From contig BJOX01000024.1 of NCBI GenBank assembly GCA_009731375.1, positions 1,420,722 to 1,484,721 on the forward strand: a DNA stretch of 64,000 bases, given 5' to 3'. The notes below the pieces were generated by a model. The model ran no database searches, was not told the DNA's origin, and saw only the letters and a program-made list of their open reading frames with translations. This document shows positions 14,474-26,387 of the stretch, in pieces (position 1 is the first letter of the stretch; each line of letters starts with the position of its first letter). Source of the DNA: Paulinella micropora (taxonomy: Eukaryota; Cercozoa; Imbricatea; Euglyphida). The position numbers were made by a program, and so were the translations under genes.

Positions 14474-15936
14474 GCAAAAAAACGTATGAAGTCGCACCAT
14501 ACGCAGACGCACACGAATGGTACCCAAACACATTCTGGTAATGCACATATCAAGCCACGGAGACTTGGACAAGGCTTTACCTCGGGGTAAGGACGTGTGC
14601 TATTTCCTTGACCTGCAATCTCCTCCCCAATGATCGCCCAAGTATCGATTGGGATCCTCGGCCCGGAAATCTCACTGACAGAGTTGTTCACCCGCTCCAG
14701 CACGCCCGTTTCCACAGCCCCCACGTGACAGCTGCCGTTCTTGACGCTCTCCAGCACCTCGTCGTGGCTGCTGCAGCGCGTGATGCCGCCAGTAAAGATG
14801 TCCTCGAGCCGCTTGCCGGTTCTCAACATGCTTTCCAGTTGCTGACAAGGGAACAGAAGGACGGTTGCTTGAAAGACTCTTGCAAATACTTGAAATATTT
14901 TGAGATCGACATGAAATGCATAATAAAATCTCACTGTAATCTAGATGTGCTTTACCTGGATTTGAAAACCCGAGAACGAGTCGTTGGCCAGGGAGCACAG
15001 CTGTACATTCTGTAACACAGCGCAAACAAATGAAAAGAAATTAAGTAAAATTAAAGAAACAAATGAAAACAAAAGAAAAAAAGTTAGGACCATCAAAATC
15101 AAACAAAACACAGAACCACACAAAAAATCAGTACAACAACAACAACAAACTTCATGGGGCATAAGACAAAATTAACCGGTCATTCCTGACATTTTTGCTT
15201 GTTCAAACTGTGTATTGAGCTTACCGCAGTCTTGATGGTATTGTTGAGGTCATTCCAGCTCACCAAGTTTGTGTTGTCGTTCATACGACGCACCTAACCA
15301 GAACCAAACACGCATAGAGGAATATGAGGAAAAGATATTCATACATACATACATACAAAACACAGGCTTCTACATGAACAGGCATCCTAAGCTTCATTCT
15401 GCGCTTGAAGACACAAGTCGCGTTCTGAGTCACTGCCGCCCGCCACCACGACATGCCAACACGTAACAGCCACTGCCATCAGCCAAGCTTTCTAGTACAG
15501 ACTCGCCATTTCTGCCGCGAGCCAAGCTCCCGCTCGTCAGTCGGTCCATCCTTGCACACTTATCTGCCCATGCACCTCTCAACCCCAGTCTGAACAAACG
15601 AGAGGGAGCGAGAACTGCATGCTTTCTACCAGCCCAGCCCTACTGCAGCAAAAGAGAACAAGCGCCACCTGCCCATGCCCCCCCAGCCTACCACAATATT
15701 TGTCTGCTGCAGTCATGTGGAAATGTAACGATTACCAAAACATTAAGAGCAGCAACAGCAGCAGCAGCAACACTAAAAACAGCACCGAAGTTGACACTGT
15801 GGATGCAGTGTTTTTTTGCTGTGGGAGGTTACCAGCACGCCCGCTAGGTGGCTTGACACCACCCCCGACTGCAAATCCCGAATGGTAGCCAACACGCTGA
15901 TGTTAGGGTACAGGCGATGGAAGCCAGCCACAATGT
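54..15936 (-). CDS. Left copy of the multi-module receptor, 5' end missing, tail incomplete
   Basis: Minus-strand exons in gene order (high to low): 15833-15936, 15225-15293, 14956-15009, 14581-14841, 14320-14419, 14084-14124, 13859-14013, 11905-13698, [partial exon 11398-11637], 10916-11144, 9951-10831, 9549-9777, 8118-8998, 7635-7863, 6622-7502, 5970-6198, 4950-5830, 4482-4710, 3678-4094, 2943-3464, 2640-2792, 2261-2483, 1036-2118, 806-906, 54-550. Splice sites and phases match the right copy. Missing are the signal peptide and the N-lobe of domain 1 (probably in the N run 16261-17183) and the last part of the tail including the stop, which is cut by the 10-N gap at 44-53. Module number and order equal those of the right copy. 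I see no disabling change inside intact exons, so this may be a functional allele or paralogue. Confidence 0.87.
1036..2118 (-). CDS. Left receptor 7TM exon
   Basis: This is the mirror of 33160-34242 (positions sum to 35278). The protein sequence of the seven-helix domain is identical to the right copy as far as I can compare it, including the class C signature after helix 3. It is followed by exon 806-906 and the tail exon to 550. Its preceding Cys-rich exon is 2261-2483. Confidence 0.92.
2640..4094 (-). CDS. Left receptor module 8 exons
   Basis: Exons 3678-4094, 2943-3464 and 2640-2792 mirror 31193-32641. The first exon is 417 nt against 411 nt in the right arm, because of a 6-nt in-frame insertion shortly after GLHAG (a short TGGCAC-type repeat near 4060). 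The other two exons have identical lengths. Confidence 0.88.
4482..5830 (-). CDS. Left receptor module 7 (exons 4950-5830 and 4482-4710)
   Basis: Same 881 + 229 nt design as the right arm. Residues AKVIASVVRYYDG and ERFHSGF differ from [13 protein letters not shown] and EQFHSGF in the right arm. The intron between the two exons contains (GT)n with two interruptions (4853-4925). Confidence 0.9.
5970..10831 (-). CDS. Left receptor modules 4 to 6 (three B+A exon pairs)
   Basis: Pairs are 9951-10831 with 9549-9777 (module 4), 8118-8998 with 7635-7863 (module 5), and 6622-7502 with 5970-6198 (module 6). All B exons are 881 nt and all A exons 229 nt. Introns between B and A carry long (CT)n, (GT)n and (GA)n tracts, for example 6349-6520. 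Module 5 in the left arm reads GYANALIGQTKC and [12 protein letters not shown], where the right arm reads [12 protein letters not shown] and [12 protein letters not shown]. Confidence 0.9.
10916..11144 (-). CDS. Left receptor exon A of binding domain 3
   Basis: A 229-nt exon matching 24427-24655. It ends at a GTATAT donor and starts after TTTGCAG. Between it and the long exon lies an extra partial exon B (11398-11637) that the right arm lacks. Confidence 0.88.
11398..11637 (-). pseudogene. Extra partial exon B fragment bounded by a gap
   Basis: 240 nt matching the last quarter of an exon B, from [14 protein letters not shown] to GACDMG, with its donor GTATAT kept. Met replaces the usual Ile in the terminal GACDIG. 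It stops abruptly at the 10-N gap 11638-11647, beyond which a (TA)n tract begins. The right arm has no counterpart at this position. It is either a scaffolding error that placed a contig end here or a genuine partial module insertion. Confidence 0.7.
11905..13698 (-). CDS. Left receptor long exon (binding domains 2 and 3)
   Basis: This is the mirror of 22174-23967 with the same length of 1794 nt and an open frame. It differs at a few residues: [13 protein letters not shown] reading where the right copy has [14 protein letters not shown] where the right has KRQGGV, and VNKVFG where the right has VNEVFG. The intron that follows it (11648-11904) is made of (TA)n, (GT)n and (GA)n and ends in a 10-N gap. 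Confidence 0.9.
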
Positions 15937-16260
15937 CTGAAACAGCCAAGGGCCACAACACCAAAAGCTTACACGACAGTGTACAAGGAGCACGATCACA
16001 ATGCGCTCTCTCTCTCTCTCTCTTCGGATCGTATCTCACACATACCATTTGAAATAAATGTCCCATACGCACCCCTTTTACCGGAGTCTAATGAGTCAAA
16101 CTACTCACCGTATTCCCGGTGTTACATATTCTACCCTGTATTCTTACTATATTTATACATCATAATCATCCTTTTCTGTCTATTTCTCTCTTTCTCTTTC
16201 TCTTTCTTATTCTATCCCCTTTTCTTCTCTCTATCTCCTCTTTCTCTCGATATATATTAT

Positions 16261-17183
16261 NNNNNNNNNNNNNNNNNNNNNNNNNNNNNNNNNNNNNNNN
16301 NNNNNNNNNNNNNNNNNNNNNNNNNNNNNNNNNNNNNNNNNNNNNNNNNNNNNNNNNNNNNNNNNNNNNNNNNNNNNNNNNNNNNNNNNNNNNNNNNNNN
16401 NNNNNNNNNNNNNNNNNNNNNNNNNNNNNNNNNNNNNNNNNNNNNNNNNNNNNNNNNNNNNNNNNNNNNNNNNNNNNNNNNNNNNNNNNNNNNNNNNNNN
16501 NNNNNNNNNNNNNNNNNNNNNNNNNNNNNNNNNNNNNNNNNNNNNNNNNNNNNNNNNNNNNNNNNNNNNNNNNNNNNNNNNNNNNNNNNNNNNNNNNNNN
16601 NNNNNNNNNNNNNNNNNNNNNNNNNNNNNNNNNNNNNNNNNNNNNNNNNNNNNNNNNNNNNNNNNNNNNNNNNNNNNNNNNNNNNNNNNNNNNNNNNNNN
16701 NNNNNNNNNNNNNNNNNNNNNNNNNNNNNNNNNNNNNNNNNNNNNNNNNNNNNNNNNNNNNNNNNNNNNNNNNNNNNNNNNNNNNNNNNNNNNNNNNNNN
16801 NNNNNNNNNNNNNNNNNNNNNNNNNNNNNNNNNNNNNNNNNNNNNNNNNNNNNNNNNNNNNNNNNNNNNNNNNNNNNNNNNNNNNNNNNNNNNNNNNNNN
16901 NNNNNNNNNNNNNNNNNNNNNNNNNNNNNNNNNNNNNNNNNNNNNNNNNNNNNNNNNNNNNNNNNNNNNNNNNNNNNNNNNNNNNNNNNNNNNNNNNNNN
17001 NNNNNNNNNNNNNNNNNNNNNNNNNNNNNNNNNNNNNNNNNNNNNNNNNNNNNNNNNNNNNNNNNNNNNNNNNNNNNNNNNNNNNNNNNNNNNNNNNNNN
17101 NNNNNNNNNNNNNNNNNNNNNNNNNNNNNNNNNNNNNNNNNNNNNNNNNNNNNNNNNNNNNNNNNNNNNNNNNNNNNNNNNNN
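16261..17183. other. N run (923) at the inner end of the left arm
   Basis: Unsequenced. By symmetry it should contain the left copy of 18150-19600, including the signal-peptide exon, if the palindrome is complete. It is followed directly by a poly-C tract (17184-17202). Confidence 0.95.
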
Positions 17184-17370
17184 CCCCCCCCCCCCCCCCC
17201 CCAAAATTTTGTGGTGGTTCCGTTTTGTTTTGTTTGCGTGTTTGTCTGTTAAGATCTCTTGTTCTCATTTTAGGCGGAAATTGACTCGGATACTAGCGTG
17301 GTCTCACGCCATCAGAAAACTGAAAACCACCCTTTTTTGTGACTTGTCTTATGCTCAATTTTCAACGTTT

Positions 17371-17733
17371 CTAATTTTCTTCCCTTACACCGTAAAAAAC
17401 GGAAGAGCGATATTCAATCATTTCTTTATTGAAATCAAATACTTTGCTTTTTTGCTCATCATACCATTTTAGAAAATCCTCTCTTTTATTATTTGAGAAT
17501 GAGTTATAGCCGTAGTCATCTTTGTCTGGCATTTTTCCTATGCATGTTTGATTGTCTGTTTTATTGAAAAAGTGAGGAAAATATCCTTTCTTTAATTCTG
17601 TAAGTCCGCACCAAAACAGAACTTCTTTTGGCGCTCTGGGAATTTTGCAGACCGGGAATCCTTCCATTCCTTGTGGTGGGAAAACTGACACGAGGCCATC
17701 CGCAAAACTCCTCTGAATGCCTTTCCCAACCAC
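17371..17733 (-). pseudogene. Fragment of a Polinton/Maverick-type (protein-primed, family B) DNA polymerase
   Basis: An open frame of 120 codons on the minus strand contains GLTELKKGYFPHFFN, then a DNQ...PDKDDYGYNSF stretch, then REDFLKWYDEQKSKVFDFN. This is the typical exonuclease-domain run of protein-primed polymerases of the DNA_pol_B_2 type found in Polintons, virophages and linear plasmids (leading pattern KKGYFPHxFN, then a PD-Y-Y block, then FLxWY and FDF). The expected continuation to the ExoIII YCxxDV motif is degraded (IEYRSSVFYG) and the frame stops soon after. About 90% of the polymerase is absent, so it is a relic. Family assignment rests on recalled motif order. I could not align it. 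Confidence 0.62.
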
Positions 17734-17975
17734 AAAGAACTCTTCACCGTCCTCGCGAGAAACGGATTTTCATTCCGCGGGATTTCATGTGCTTCGACCA
17801 CGCGAGGCCATCCGCAAAATCCCTCTGAATGCCTTTCCCAACCAAGCACTTTATTTCAAGAAAAGCGGGCTTTCTCATACTGGATGCTTTCTCATGGCCA
17901 TGATACTGGATGCTTTCTCATGGCCATGATACTGGATGCTTTCTCATGTCATGGCCGTTATACCGGATGCTTTTG
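17693..17975 (+). repeat. Short direct repeats in the spacer
   Basis: A segment GAGGCCATCCGCAAAA plus about 25 following bases occurs at 17693 and again at 17804, 111 bases apart. From 17878 a 27-base unit (TACTGGATGCTTTCTCATGG and on) is repeated about three and a half times. No coding potential of its own. The first repeat overlaps the start region of the polymerase relic. Confidence 0.8.
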
Positions 17976-18201
17976 AAAGTGTTTGGAATCTGACCAAGCT
18001 TTCTTCTCGGAATAGCATTGGCTTCAATTTCCGCCTTCCCTCCAGGAAACAAACAAAACAAGAACAAACAACAGATAAACAAACAAAACAACAGATAAAC
18101 AAACAAACACGCAAACAAACCACCACAAAATTGGGGGGGGGTGGGCAAAGATCCCCACAAGACTCCCATATGATGCACCATTTGAGTTTTTGCCTCTTAG
18201 G

Positions 18202-18223
18202 TACGTGAAAATTCTTTCACGAG
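18202..18223 (+). promoter_or_regulatory. Small hairpin upstream of the receptor start codon
   Basis: CGTGAAA ATTC TTTCACG forms a perfect 7-bp stem about 17 bases before the ATG at 18239. It would lie in the 5' UTR or core promoter of the right receptor gene. No TATA box or other promoter signal is clear. A regulatory role is only a possibility. Confidence 0.35.
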
Positions 18224-18238
18224 TGTCAGTGCTGACAA

Positions 18239-18418
18239 ATGGCAGTTTTTTGGTGTCTTGTCGTCGCACTGGCGTCGATATCAGCCAACCACCTTTCTGG
18301 TTCCTCGTCTCTGGCTCAATGCTCAAATCTAAATGGGAGGGCGTTGAAGCTGGGCGTCAAGTATGAAGTCTCGGCTGCATTGACTATCCAAACTCTCAAT
18401 GCAACTTTTGGACAATAT
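18239..18418 (+). CDS. Receptor exon 1: signal peptide and start of binding domain 1
   Basis: The exon encodes 60 residues ending in phase 0 at a GTAAGT donor (18419). The start was chosen because the ATG opens a typical signal peptide, [16 protein letters not shown], followed by a short Ser-rich stretch. The segment [12 protein letters not shown] then matches the first strand of the later modules ([12 protein letters not shown]), and the exon ends at NATFGQY, the counterpart of SPTFEETLN. It lies in the unpaired spacer, so only the right-hand gene copy has a visible 5' end. The left copy's first exons would fall in the N run 16261-17183. Confidence 0.82.
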
Positions 18419-18595
18419 GTAAGTCTACCATTCAATACATACTAGATATCTCCACTAATAGACACGCATCACACTAACCCCCCCCCCCCTTATTACACAC
18501 CTATGCACGCACAATACCGCCAGAAAGATGAAAGAAGGAGGAATGAAAAACAAGTCACCTCACTGCCGCCACTGCTCTGACGCAGCACAAACACA

Positions 18596-18629
<34 letters not shown>

Positions 18630-18970
18630 GTATGGTCACGACACACACATTTGGCCACGACACACACGTATGGCCACGAAATCCTCTTCACCGCTCGCAA
18701 CCAAGACGACAGATTCTTTCGTTCTTTGTCGGTGGTAGCTGTCGAACTTCATGAAGCGCTATGGCTGCCAAGGCGGGGTGGAAATGGTGCCTTATTCTCA
18801 TTCCCAGATGCAAACGGTCTGCCAGTCGCTGTTTTGAAACAATGCCCGCACATCCAATCGTGCTTAACATTTGGTTTTGTAATTTGTGTGTGTGAAGAAA
18901 TTAACGAATTCCCTGACGAACCCAGATCAGGCATTAGTGGACGTTGGTTTTGTCAGCCCAGGCAAGCTTC

Positions 18971-19003
<33 letters not shown>

Positions 19004-19444
19004 NNNNNNNNNNNNNNNNNNNNNNNNNNNNNNNNNNNNNNNNNNNNNNNNNNNNNNNNNNNNNNNNNNNNNNNNNNNNNNNNNNNNNNNNNNNNNNNNN
19101 NNNNNNNNNNNNNNNNNNNNNNNNNNNNNNNNNNNNNNNNNNNNNNNNNNNNNNNNNNNNNNNNNNNNNNNNNNNNNNNNNNNNNNNNNNNNNNNNNNNN
19201 NNNNNNNNNNNNNNNNNNNNNNNNNNNNNNNNNNNNNNNNNNNNNNNNNNNNNNNNNNNNNNNNNNNNNNNNNNNNNNNNNNNNNNNNNNNNNNCGCACA
19301 CACACACACACACGCACACACACGCACACACACGCACACACACGCACACACACGCACACACACGCACACACACGCACACACACGCACACACACGCACACA
19401 CACGCACATACACACACACACACACGCACACACACACACACACA

Positions 19445-19484
<40 letters not shown>

Positions 19485-19827
19485 GCCCCTCACCAACGTA
19501 GAAAGAGAGAGAGAGAGAGAGAGAAAGAGGAAGAGAGATGAGAGAGAGAGAGAGAAGAGAGAGAGAGGTTGAGAGAGAGAGTATATGTTTTTTATAATAT
19601 ATATCGAGAGAAAGAGGAGATAGAGAGAAGAAAAGGGGATAGAATAAGAAAGAGAAAGAGAAAGAGAGAAATAGACAGAAAAGGATGATTATGATGTATA
19701 AATATAGTAAGAATACAGGGTAGAATATGTAACACCGGGAATACGGTGAGTAGTTTGACTCATTAGACTCCGGTAAAAGGGGTGCGTATGGGACATTTAT
19801 TTCAAATGGTATGTGTGAGATACGATC

Positions 19828-19876
<49 letters not shown>

Positions 19877-21398
19877 GTGATCGTGCTCCTTGTACACTGT
19901 CGTGTAAGCTTTTGGTGTTGTGGCCCTTGGCTGTTTCAGACATTGTGGCTGGCTTCCATCGCCTGTACCCTAACATCAGCGTGTTGGCTACCATTCGGGA
20001 TTTGCAGTCGGGGGTGGTGTCAAGCCACCTAGCGGGCGTGCTGGTAACCTCCCACAGCAAAAAAACACTGCATCCACAGTGTCAACTTCGGTGCTGTTTT
20101 TAGTGTTGCTGCTGCTGCTGTTGCTGCTCTTAATGTTTTGGTAATCGTTACATTTCCACATGACTGCAGCAGACAAATATTGTGGTAGGCTGGGGGGGCA
20201 TGGGCAGGTGGCGCTTGTTCTCTTTTGCTGCAGTAGGGCTGGGCTGGTAGAAAGCATGCAGTTCTCGCTCCCTCTCGTTTGTTCAGACTGGGGTTGAGAG
20301 GTGCATGGGCAGATAAGTGTGCAAGGATGGACCGACTGACGAGCGGGAGCTTGGCTCGCGGCAGAAATGGCGAGTCTGTACTAGAAAGCTTGGCTGATGG
20401 CAGTGGCTGTTACGTGTTGGCATGTCGTGGTGGCGGGCGGCAGTGACTCAGAACGCGACTTGTGTCTTCAAGCGCAGAATGAAGCTTAGGATACCTGTTC
20501 ATGTAGAAGCCTGTGTTTTGTATGTATGTATGAATATCTTTTCCTCATATTCCTCTATGCGTGTTTGGTTCTGGTTAGGTGCGTCGTATGAACGACAACA
20601 CAAACTTGGTGAGCTGGAATGACCTCAACAATACCATCAAGACTGCGGTAAGCTCAATACACAGTTTGAACAAGCAAAAATGTCAGGAATGACCGGTTAA
20701 TTTTGTCTTATGCCCCATGAAGTTTGTTGTTGTTGTTGTACTGATTTTTTGTGTGGTTCTGTGTTTTGTTTGATTTTGATGGTCCTAACTTTTTTTCTTT
20801 TGTTTTCATTTGTTTCTTTAATTTTACTTAATTTCTTTTCATTTGTTTGCGCTGTGTTACAGAATGTACAGCTGTGCTCCCTGGCCAACGACTCGTTCTC
20901 GGGTTTTCAAATCCAGGTAAAGCACATCTAGATTACAGTGAGATTTTATTATGCATTTCATGTCGATCTCAAAATATTTCAAGTATTTGCAAGAGTCTTT
21001 CAAGCAACCGTCCTTCTGTTCCCTTGTCAGCAACTGGAAAGCATGTTGAGAACCGGCAAGCGGCTCGAGGACATCTTTACTGGCGGCATCACGCGCTGCA
21101 GCAGCCACGACGAGGTGCTGGAGAGCGTCAAGAACGGCAGCTGTCACGTGGGGGCTGTGGAAACGGGCGTGCTGGAGCGGGTGAACAACTCTGTCAGTGA
21201 GATTTCCGGGCCGAGGATCCCAATCGATACTTGGGCGATCATTGGGGAGGAGATTGCAGGTCAAGGAAATAGCACACGTCCTTACCCCGAGGTAAAGCCT
21301 TGTCCAAGTCTCCGTGGCTTGATATGTGCATTACCAGAATGTGTTTGGGTACCATTCGTGTGCGTCTGCGTATGGTGCGACTTCATACGTTTTTTTGC

Positions 21399-21439
<41 letters not shown>

Positions 21440-24067
21440 CATTGCCTTGCAGTGGGGTGTGATTGCGTTGCCGCACCTTTCTGATGAGTTGGCTTCTCGG
21501 ATCCAAGCGGGTCTGATCGGTATGGATGAACACTCCACTGCCGCTACTACCGGTCAGGACGCACACACCCGGATAGCAGAAGCGACATCAACAATAAGAG
21601 ATTAGAGAGGACATCCATGCTATAAATCAGTGAATGCATGTCTTAACTGTGTTTTTTTCTTCCTTCCTGGAATTTTCCTACGTTTTATTCTTTCTCTTTT
21701 TCTTCTTGAGGTAGTACTTACTGGTCTCTTTCTGTTGCTTTACGCAGGCCATCATGCAGGCTTCGATTTTCCTGAGGATTACACAGAGGTCCTTACTCAA
21801 TACATGCATGCAAGCGAGCTTGAGCGAAGGCACGAACGTGGACTGCTTGTTGCTGCAGGTCGCTTTGATGGAGTACCAATTGGACTTTTACGGTGACGGG
21901 CGCTGTCCCGCAGGTTATCAGCGAGGCAAAACAGGCCTTCATCTGTGCGACCCGTGTCCTGCCGGCTCTTACTCGCCCAAGGGCGACACTCCGTGCCTCC
22001 TGTGCCCACCAAGGTTCGTCTCTGTTGCCTTGAATTCTACCTCCTCACTTGTGACTGCACACGTCGTTTTTTGTGCCTTGTCTTGTGAGCCCATATTCTG
22101 TGATTTTGTGTGGCAGAATCAGGGGCAAAATGTTGGCTACAGTTTGCGCGTGTGCGCTCGTGTGTGCGTTTAGGTATTACAACAGTAAACCGGGAGCCAC
22201 CTCGTGCCTGCGCTGCGCTCAGGGCTACTCAACCTTCCAAGATGGATCTCTTGTATGTGTGCCACACGAGGAGGTTGCGTACGAGAAAGTCGAGGCATGC
22301 GCTGACTACCCGAACAAGACGCTGGTTTTCGGAGTCCTGCAGACGTTGGATGCAGCCGCTGTTCGTGCGCAGTGGGCGCCGACCTTTGAAGATGCGCTCA
22401 ACAAGTTCATGAATCGATACGACTGCTACACTCGTATGGAGGTGTTGAACTGGGGCAACTTTACGAAAGCCGTAGAGAACAGGACCATTCACTTTGGTTT
22501 CCTGGATCCTGGCTTATATAACATCATGAAGTACCGCTACCACATGGAGGCGATTGCCGCCGTTCTGCGTTACTACCAAGGCTCCGTTACTGCTCGGATG
22601 GGTGGCGTCACCTTTCGCAAGAAAAGTGGTACGAAGAATCACACCTTCACGACGCTGCAGGAGGTCGCAAGTGCCAGCGCAAATGGCGACCTGACGCTCT
22701 GCGCCGTGAATGCAGACTCTTTCACGGGCTACCAGATCCAATGGTTTAGCTTCTTCAACCAAGAGATCGATCTCAAAAGCGTGTTCAAAACCATCAAGTT
22801 CTCAAACAGCCACGAAGAATCAGTGCGCATGGTGATGGATGGCGAATGTGACGTGGGCATGGCCAGCACCAACACCTTGGAAGAAATGAGCCGTAATAAT
22901 ACCTACACACCGAGCGACTTTGCCATCATCAATGAACAGAACTACAGCAACTTCCATCTCAAAGTATCCACGCCGTTGTACAGCGAATGGCCCTTGGCAG
23001 TCATGCCTGGTGTACCGGAAGAAATCTCGAAGCTTATCCTGATCCCCCTTCTGCACGTTTTTGACGACGACATAGCAGCGATTGCGGGAAAGCACCTGGG
23101 CTTCCAAACCACTTTCGACTTCTCAAAGTCACAAAACGTCATCTTTCAATTGAACCTCATGAATCCAGCTACAAGCGCCTGCAAACCTGGATGGGAGAGA
23201 GACAACACAAAGCCGCTGAAGCCCTGCAAGGAGTGTGATGCTGGTCGCTACAGCTTTGACGGAATCGGCGCCTGCCGCCCGTGCTCTCCTGGCTTTGCCA
23301 ACCCTTTGACAGGCCAGACCGAGTGCCAGCGCTGTCCGGAGGGAGAGGTGACCTACAACTTCGGAGAGCGGCAGTGTCTGCCGGAAGGAGATCGGCTGCT
23401 TTACGACCCGATCGTTGGATGCTCGAACTACGTCAACGACACTCTGACAGTCGGTGTGCAGCAGGTAGAGGTCTCAGCGAACTTTACGATCAACCGCTGG
23501 TCCCCAACCTTCGAAGGAACGCTGAACGCGTACATGAACCGCTTCAAGTGCTTCTTCCAGATGAAGTCCATGCGGCTTGAAGAGCTGGCGATCGCCGTCA
23601 AGAATGGCTCAGTGCAGTTTGCGTTCACGGACTCGGGCGTGTATGCGCAGTACAAGTATCGTTATCAAGCCAAGGCTATTGCCACAGTGGTGCGCTACTA
23701 CGACGGGCGCGCCTACAAGCGACAAGGCGGCGTCATATTTCGCTTGACCGACAAGCACACCGATATCTTCAACCTGTCGCAGATCACCATAGAGCGGAAC
23801 CTGACGGTGTGCCCTACAGACAAAGAGTCGTTTGCGGGCTGGAATGTGCAACGTTACGAGTTTTTCAAGCAGGGCATCGACGTGAACGAGGTGTTTGGGC
23901 GAATCGTTTTCTCGGGAGGTCACACCGAGTCGGTGCACATGGTGGCGAGCGGTGCATGCGACATCGGGTATGTTTTGTTTCGCTGTGCACCATGCACACA
24001 CACTTACGCACGCATACCCACAGGCATACACACAGACACATGCTCGGCCATGCACGCACACTCACTC

Positions 24068-24134
<67 letters not shown>

Positions 24135-26329
24135 CTCTCTCTCGCTCGCTCGCACATACACATACACACGCACACATACCCACACACACGCACACACACA
24201 CACACACACATAAGCACGCACACAACCAAGAGAGAGAGAGAGAGGGGGGGGGGGGGAGAGAGAGAGAGCGAGAGACGAATCGCTTCTATCATGGATCATT
24301 GGTCACCTGTTATTCAAAGCCACTCACACATTCCCAGACGCTGCTTGCACAAAGCTGCGAAGAAGCGAACACCCGCACACTCGCAACACTTTACATTTTC
24401 ACCATGCAGATATGGCGTGCTTACAGGTTTGCGCGCACGTATTCCATTCGCATCCTGATCAACAACGGAATATACCCGCCAGGCACCTTTACCATCATCA
24501 ATGAACAATTCCACAGCGGCTTCACCCTGCAGTCATCTTCAGCTCTGTACTCGGAGTGGGCGTTTACAGTCATGAATGGCGTCCCTGAGGACGTGTCAAG
24601 TAACGCGATCATTCCGCTCTTGGGAATGCGGGAGTTTGACGCTGCTTCCATGACGGTATATCCATGACTGTGCTTGCCTATTTGCAATGCGATGCATTCT
24701 GTATAAACATCTACACTTATGCAACATAACTGTGCACAGGGCCTGCATGCAGGCTTTGTCCCTCCCAGGAACTACGCTGGGGAGGAGAATGTTTACTACG
24801 ACCTGGATCTGATGAACAGTGAGACCCATGTTTGCGAACCCGGACGCGAGCGTGACAACACAAAGCCGCTGAAGCCCTGCAAGGACTGCGATGCTGGTCG
24901 CTACAGCTTTGACGGAATCGGCGCCTGCCGCCCGTGCTCTCCTAACTTTGCCAACGCGTTGACAGGCCAGACCGAGTGCCAGCGCTGTCCAGAGGGACAG
25001 GTGACCTACAACTTCGGAGAGCGGCAGTGTCTGCCGGAAGGAGATCGGCTGCTTTACGACCCGATCGTGGGATGCTTGAACTACGTCAACGACACTCTGA
25101 CAGTCGGTGTGCAGCAGGTAGAGGTCTCAGCGAACTATACGATCAACCGCTGGTCCCCAACCTTCGAAGAAACGCTGAACGCGTACATGAACCGCTTCAA
25201 GTGCTTCTTCCAGATGAAGTCCATGCGGCTCGAAGAGCTGGCGGTCGCCGTCAACAATGGCTCAGTTCAGTTTGCGTTCACGGACTCAGGCGTGTATGCG
25301 CAGTACAAGTATCGTTATCAAGCCAAGGCTATCGCCACAGTGGTGCGCTACTACGACGGGCGCGCCTACAAGCGACAAGGCGGCGTCATGTTTCGCTTGA
25401 CCAACAAGCACATCGACATCTTCAACCTGTCGCAGATTACCAAGGAGCGGAACCTGACGGTGTGCCCTACAGACAAAGAGTCGTTTGCGGGCTGGAATGT
25501 GCAACGTTACGAGTTTTTCAAGCAGGGCATCGACGTGAACGAGGTGTTTGGGCGAATTGTGTTCTCGGGAGGTCACACCGAGTCGGTGCACATGGTGGCA
25601 AGCGGTGCATGCGACATCGGGTATATCTTTTCTCTGTGCACAATACACCATCACACACGCATACTCACAGGCATACACACAGACTTACAACTAATCACAT
25701 CCATATACGTGAATCCTCATATCATGGCTGGTCGCGCACAGCTACGCAAGTATCGGACACGCATACTCCAAAGCACCCCAACACGAAGACACGGTGTGCT
25801 TGCAGGTTTGCGCGCACGTATTCCATTCGCATCCTGATCAACAATGGAATATACACCGCAGACACCTTTACCATCATCAATGAACAGACCCACAGCGGCT
25901 TCAACCTGCAGTCATCTTCAGCCCTGTACTCGGAGTGGGCGTTTACAGTCATGAATGGCGTTCCCGAGGACGTGTCAAGCAACGCGATCATTCCGCTCTT
26001 GGGAATGCGGGAGTTCGACGCTGCTTCCAAGACGGTATATCCACGCCTGTGTTGACCAATCCTTGGAATTTGCTAAGCAGGCATGTAACGAATCATGCAC
26101 TATACAGAAGACATACAAAACAGACTTTCCGGGTAGTAGTCTACAAGGCACAGACTCATACTTCAGAAAATATGTGAAAACCATGCAGAAATAATCTTTA
26201 ATACATCGATAAATAATGAACATTCATATTATGATTGACAGTGAGCCCAGATTCTAATTCTTTATTGTGCAGAATGACCCAAAACCTGTATTAGGACACA
26301 CACTCAAAGCAAAACAAAACAAATAAACA

Positions 26330-26387
<58 letters not shown>

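Larger units (their letters stand above)
17184..18148. repeat. Diverged inverted repeats flanking the polymerase relic
   Basis: The left end (17184-17290) reads C-run, AATTTTGTGGTGGTT, then T/G-rich, then GGCGGAAATTGA. The complement of 18015-18148 reads C-run, AATTTTGTGGTGGTT, T/G-rich with KpnI-like spacing changes, then GGCGGAAATTGA. The two differ by indels in the T/G-rich part. They could be terminal inverted repeats of a small element carrying the relic. They could also be the innermost, diverged continuation of the large palindrome if the 923-N gap is mis-sized. Confidence 0.55.
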
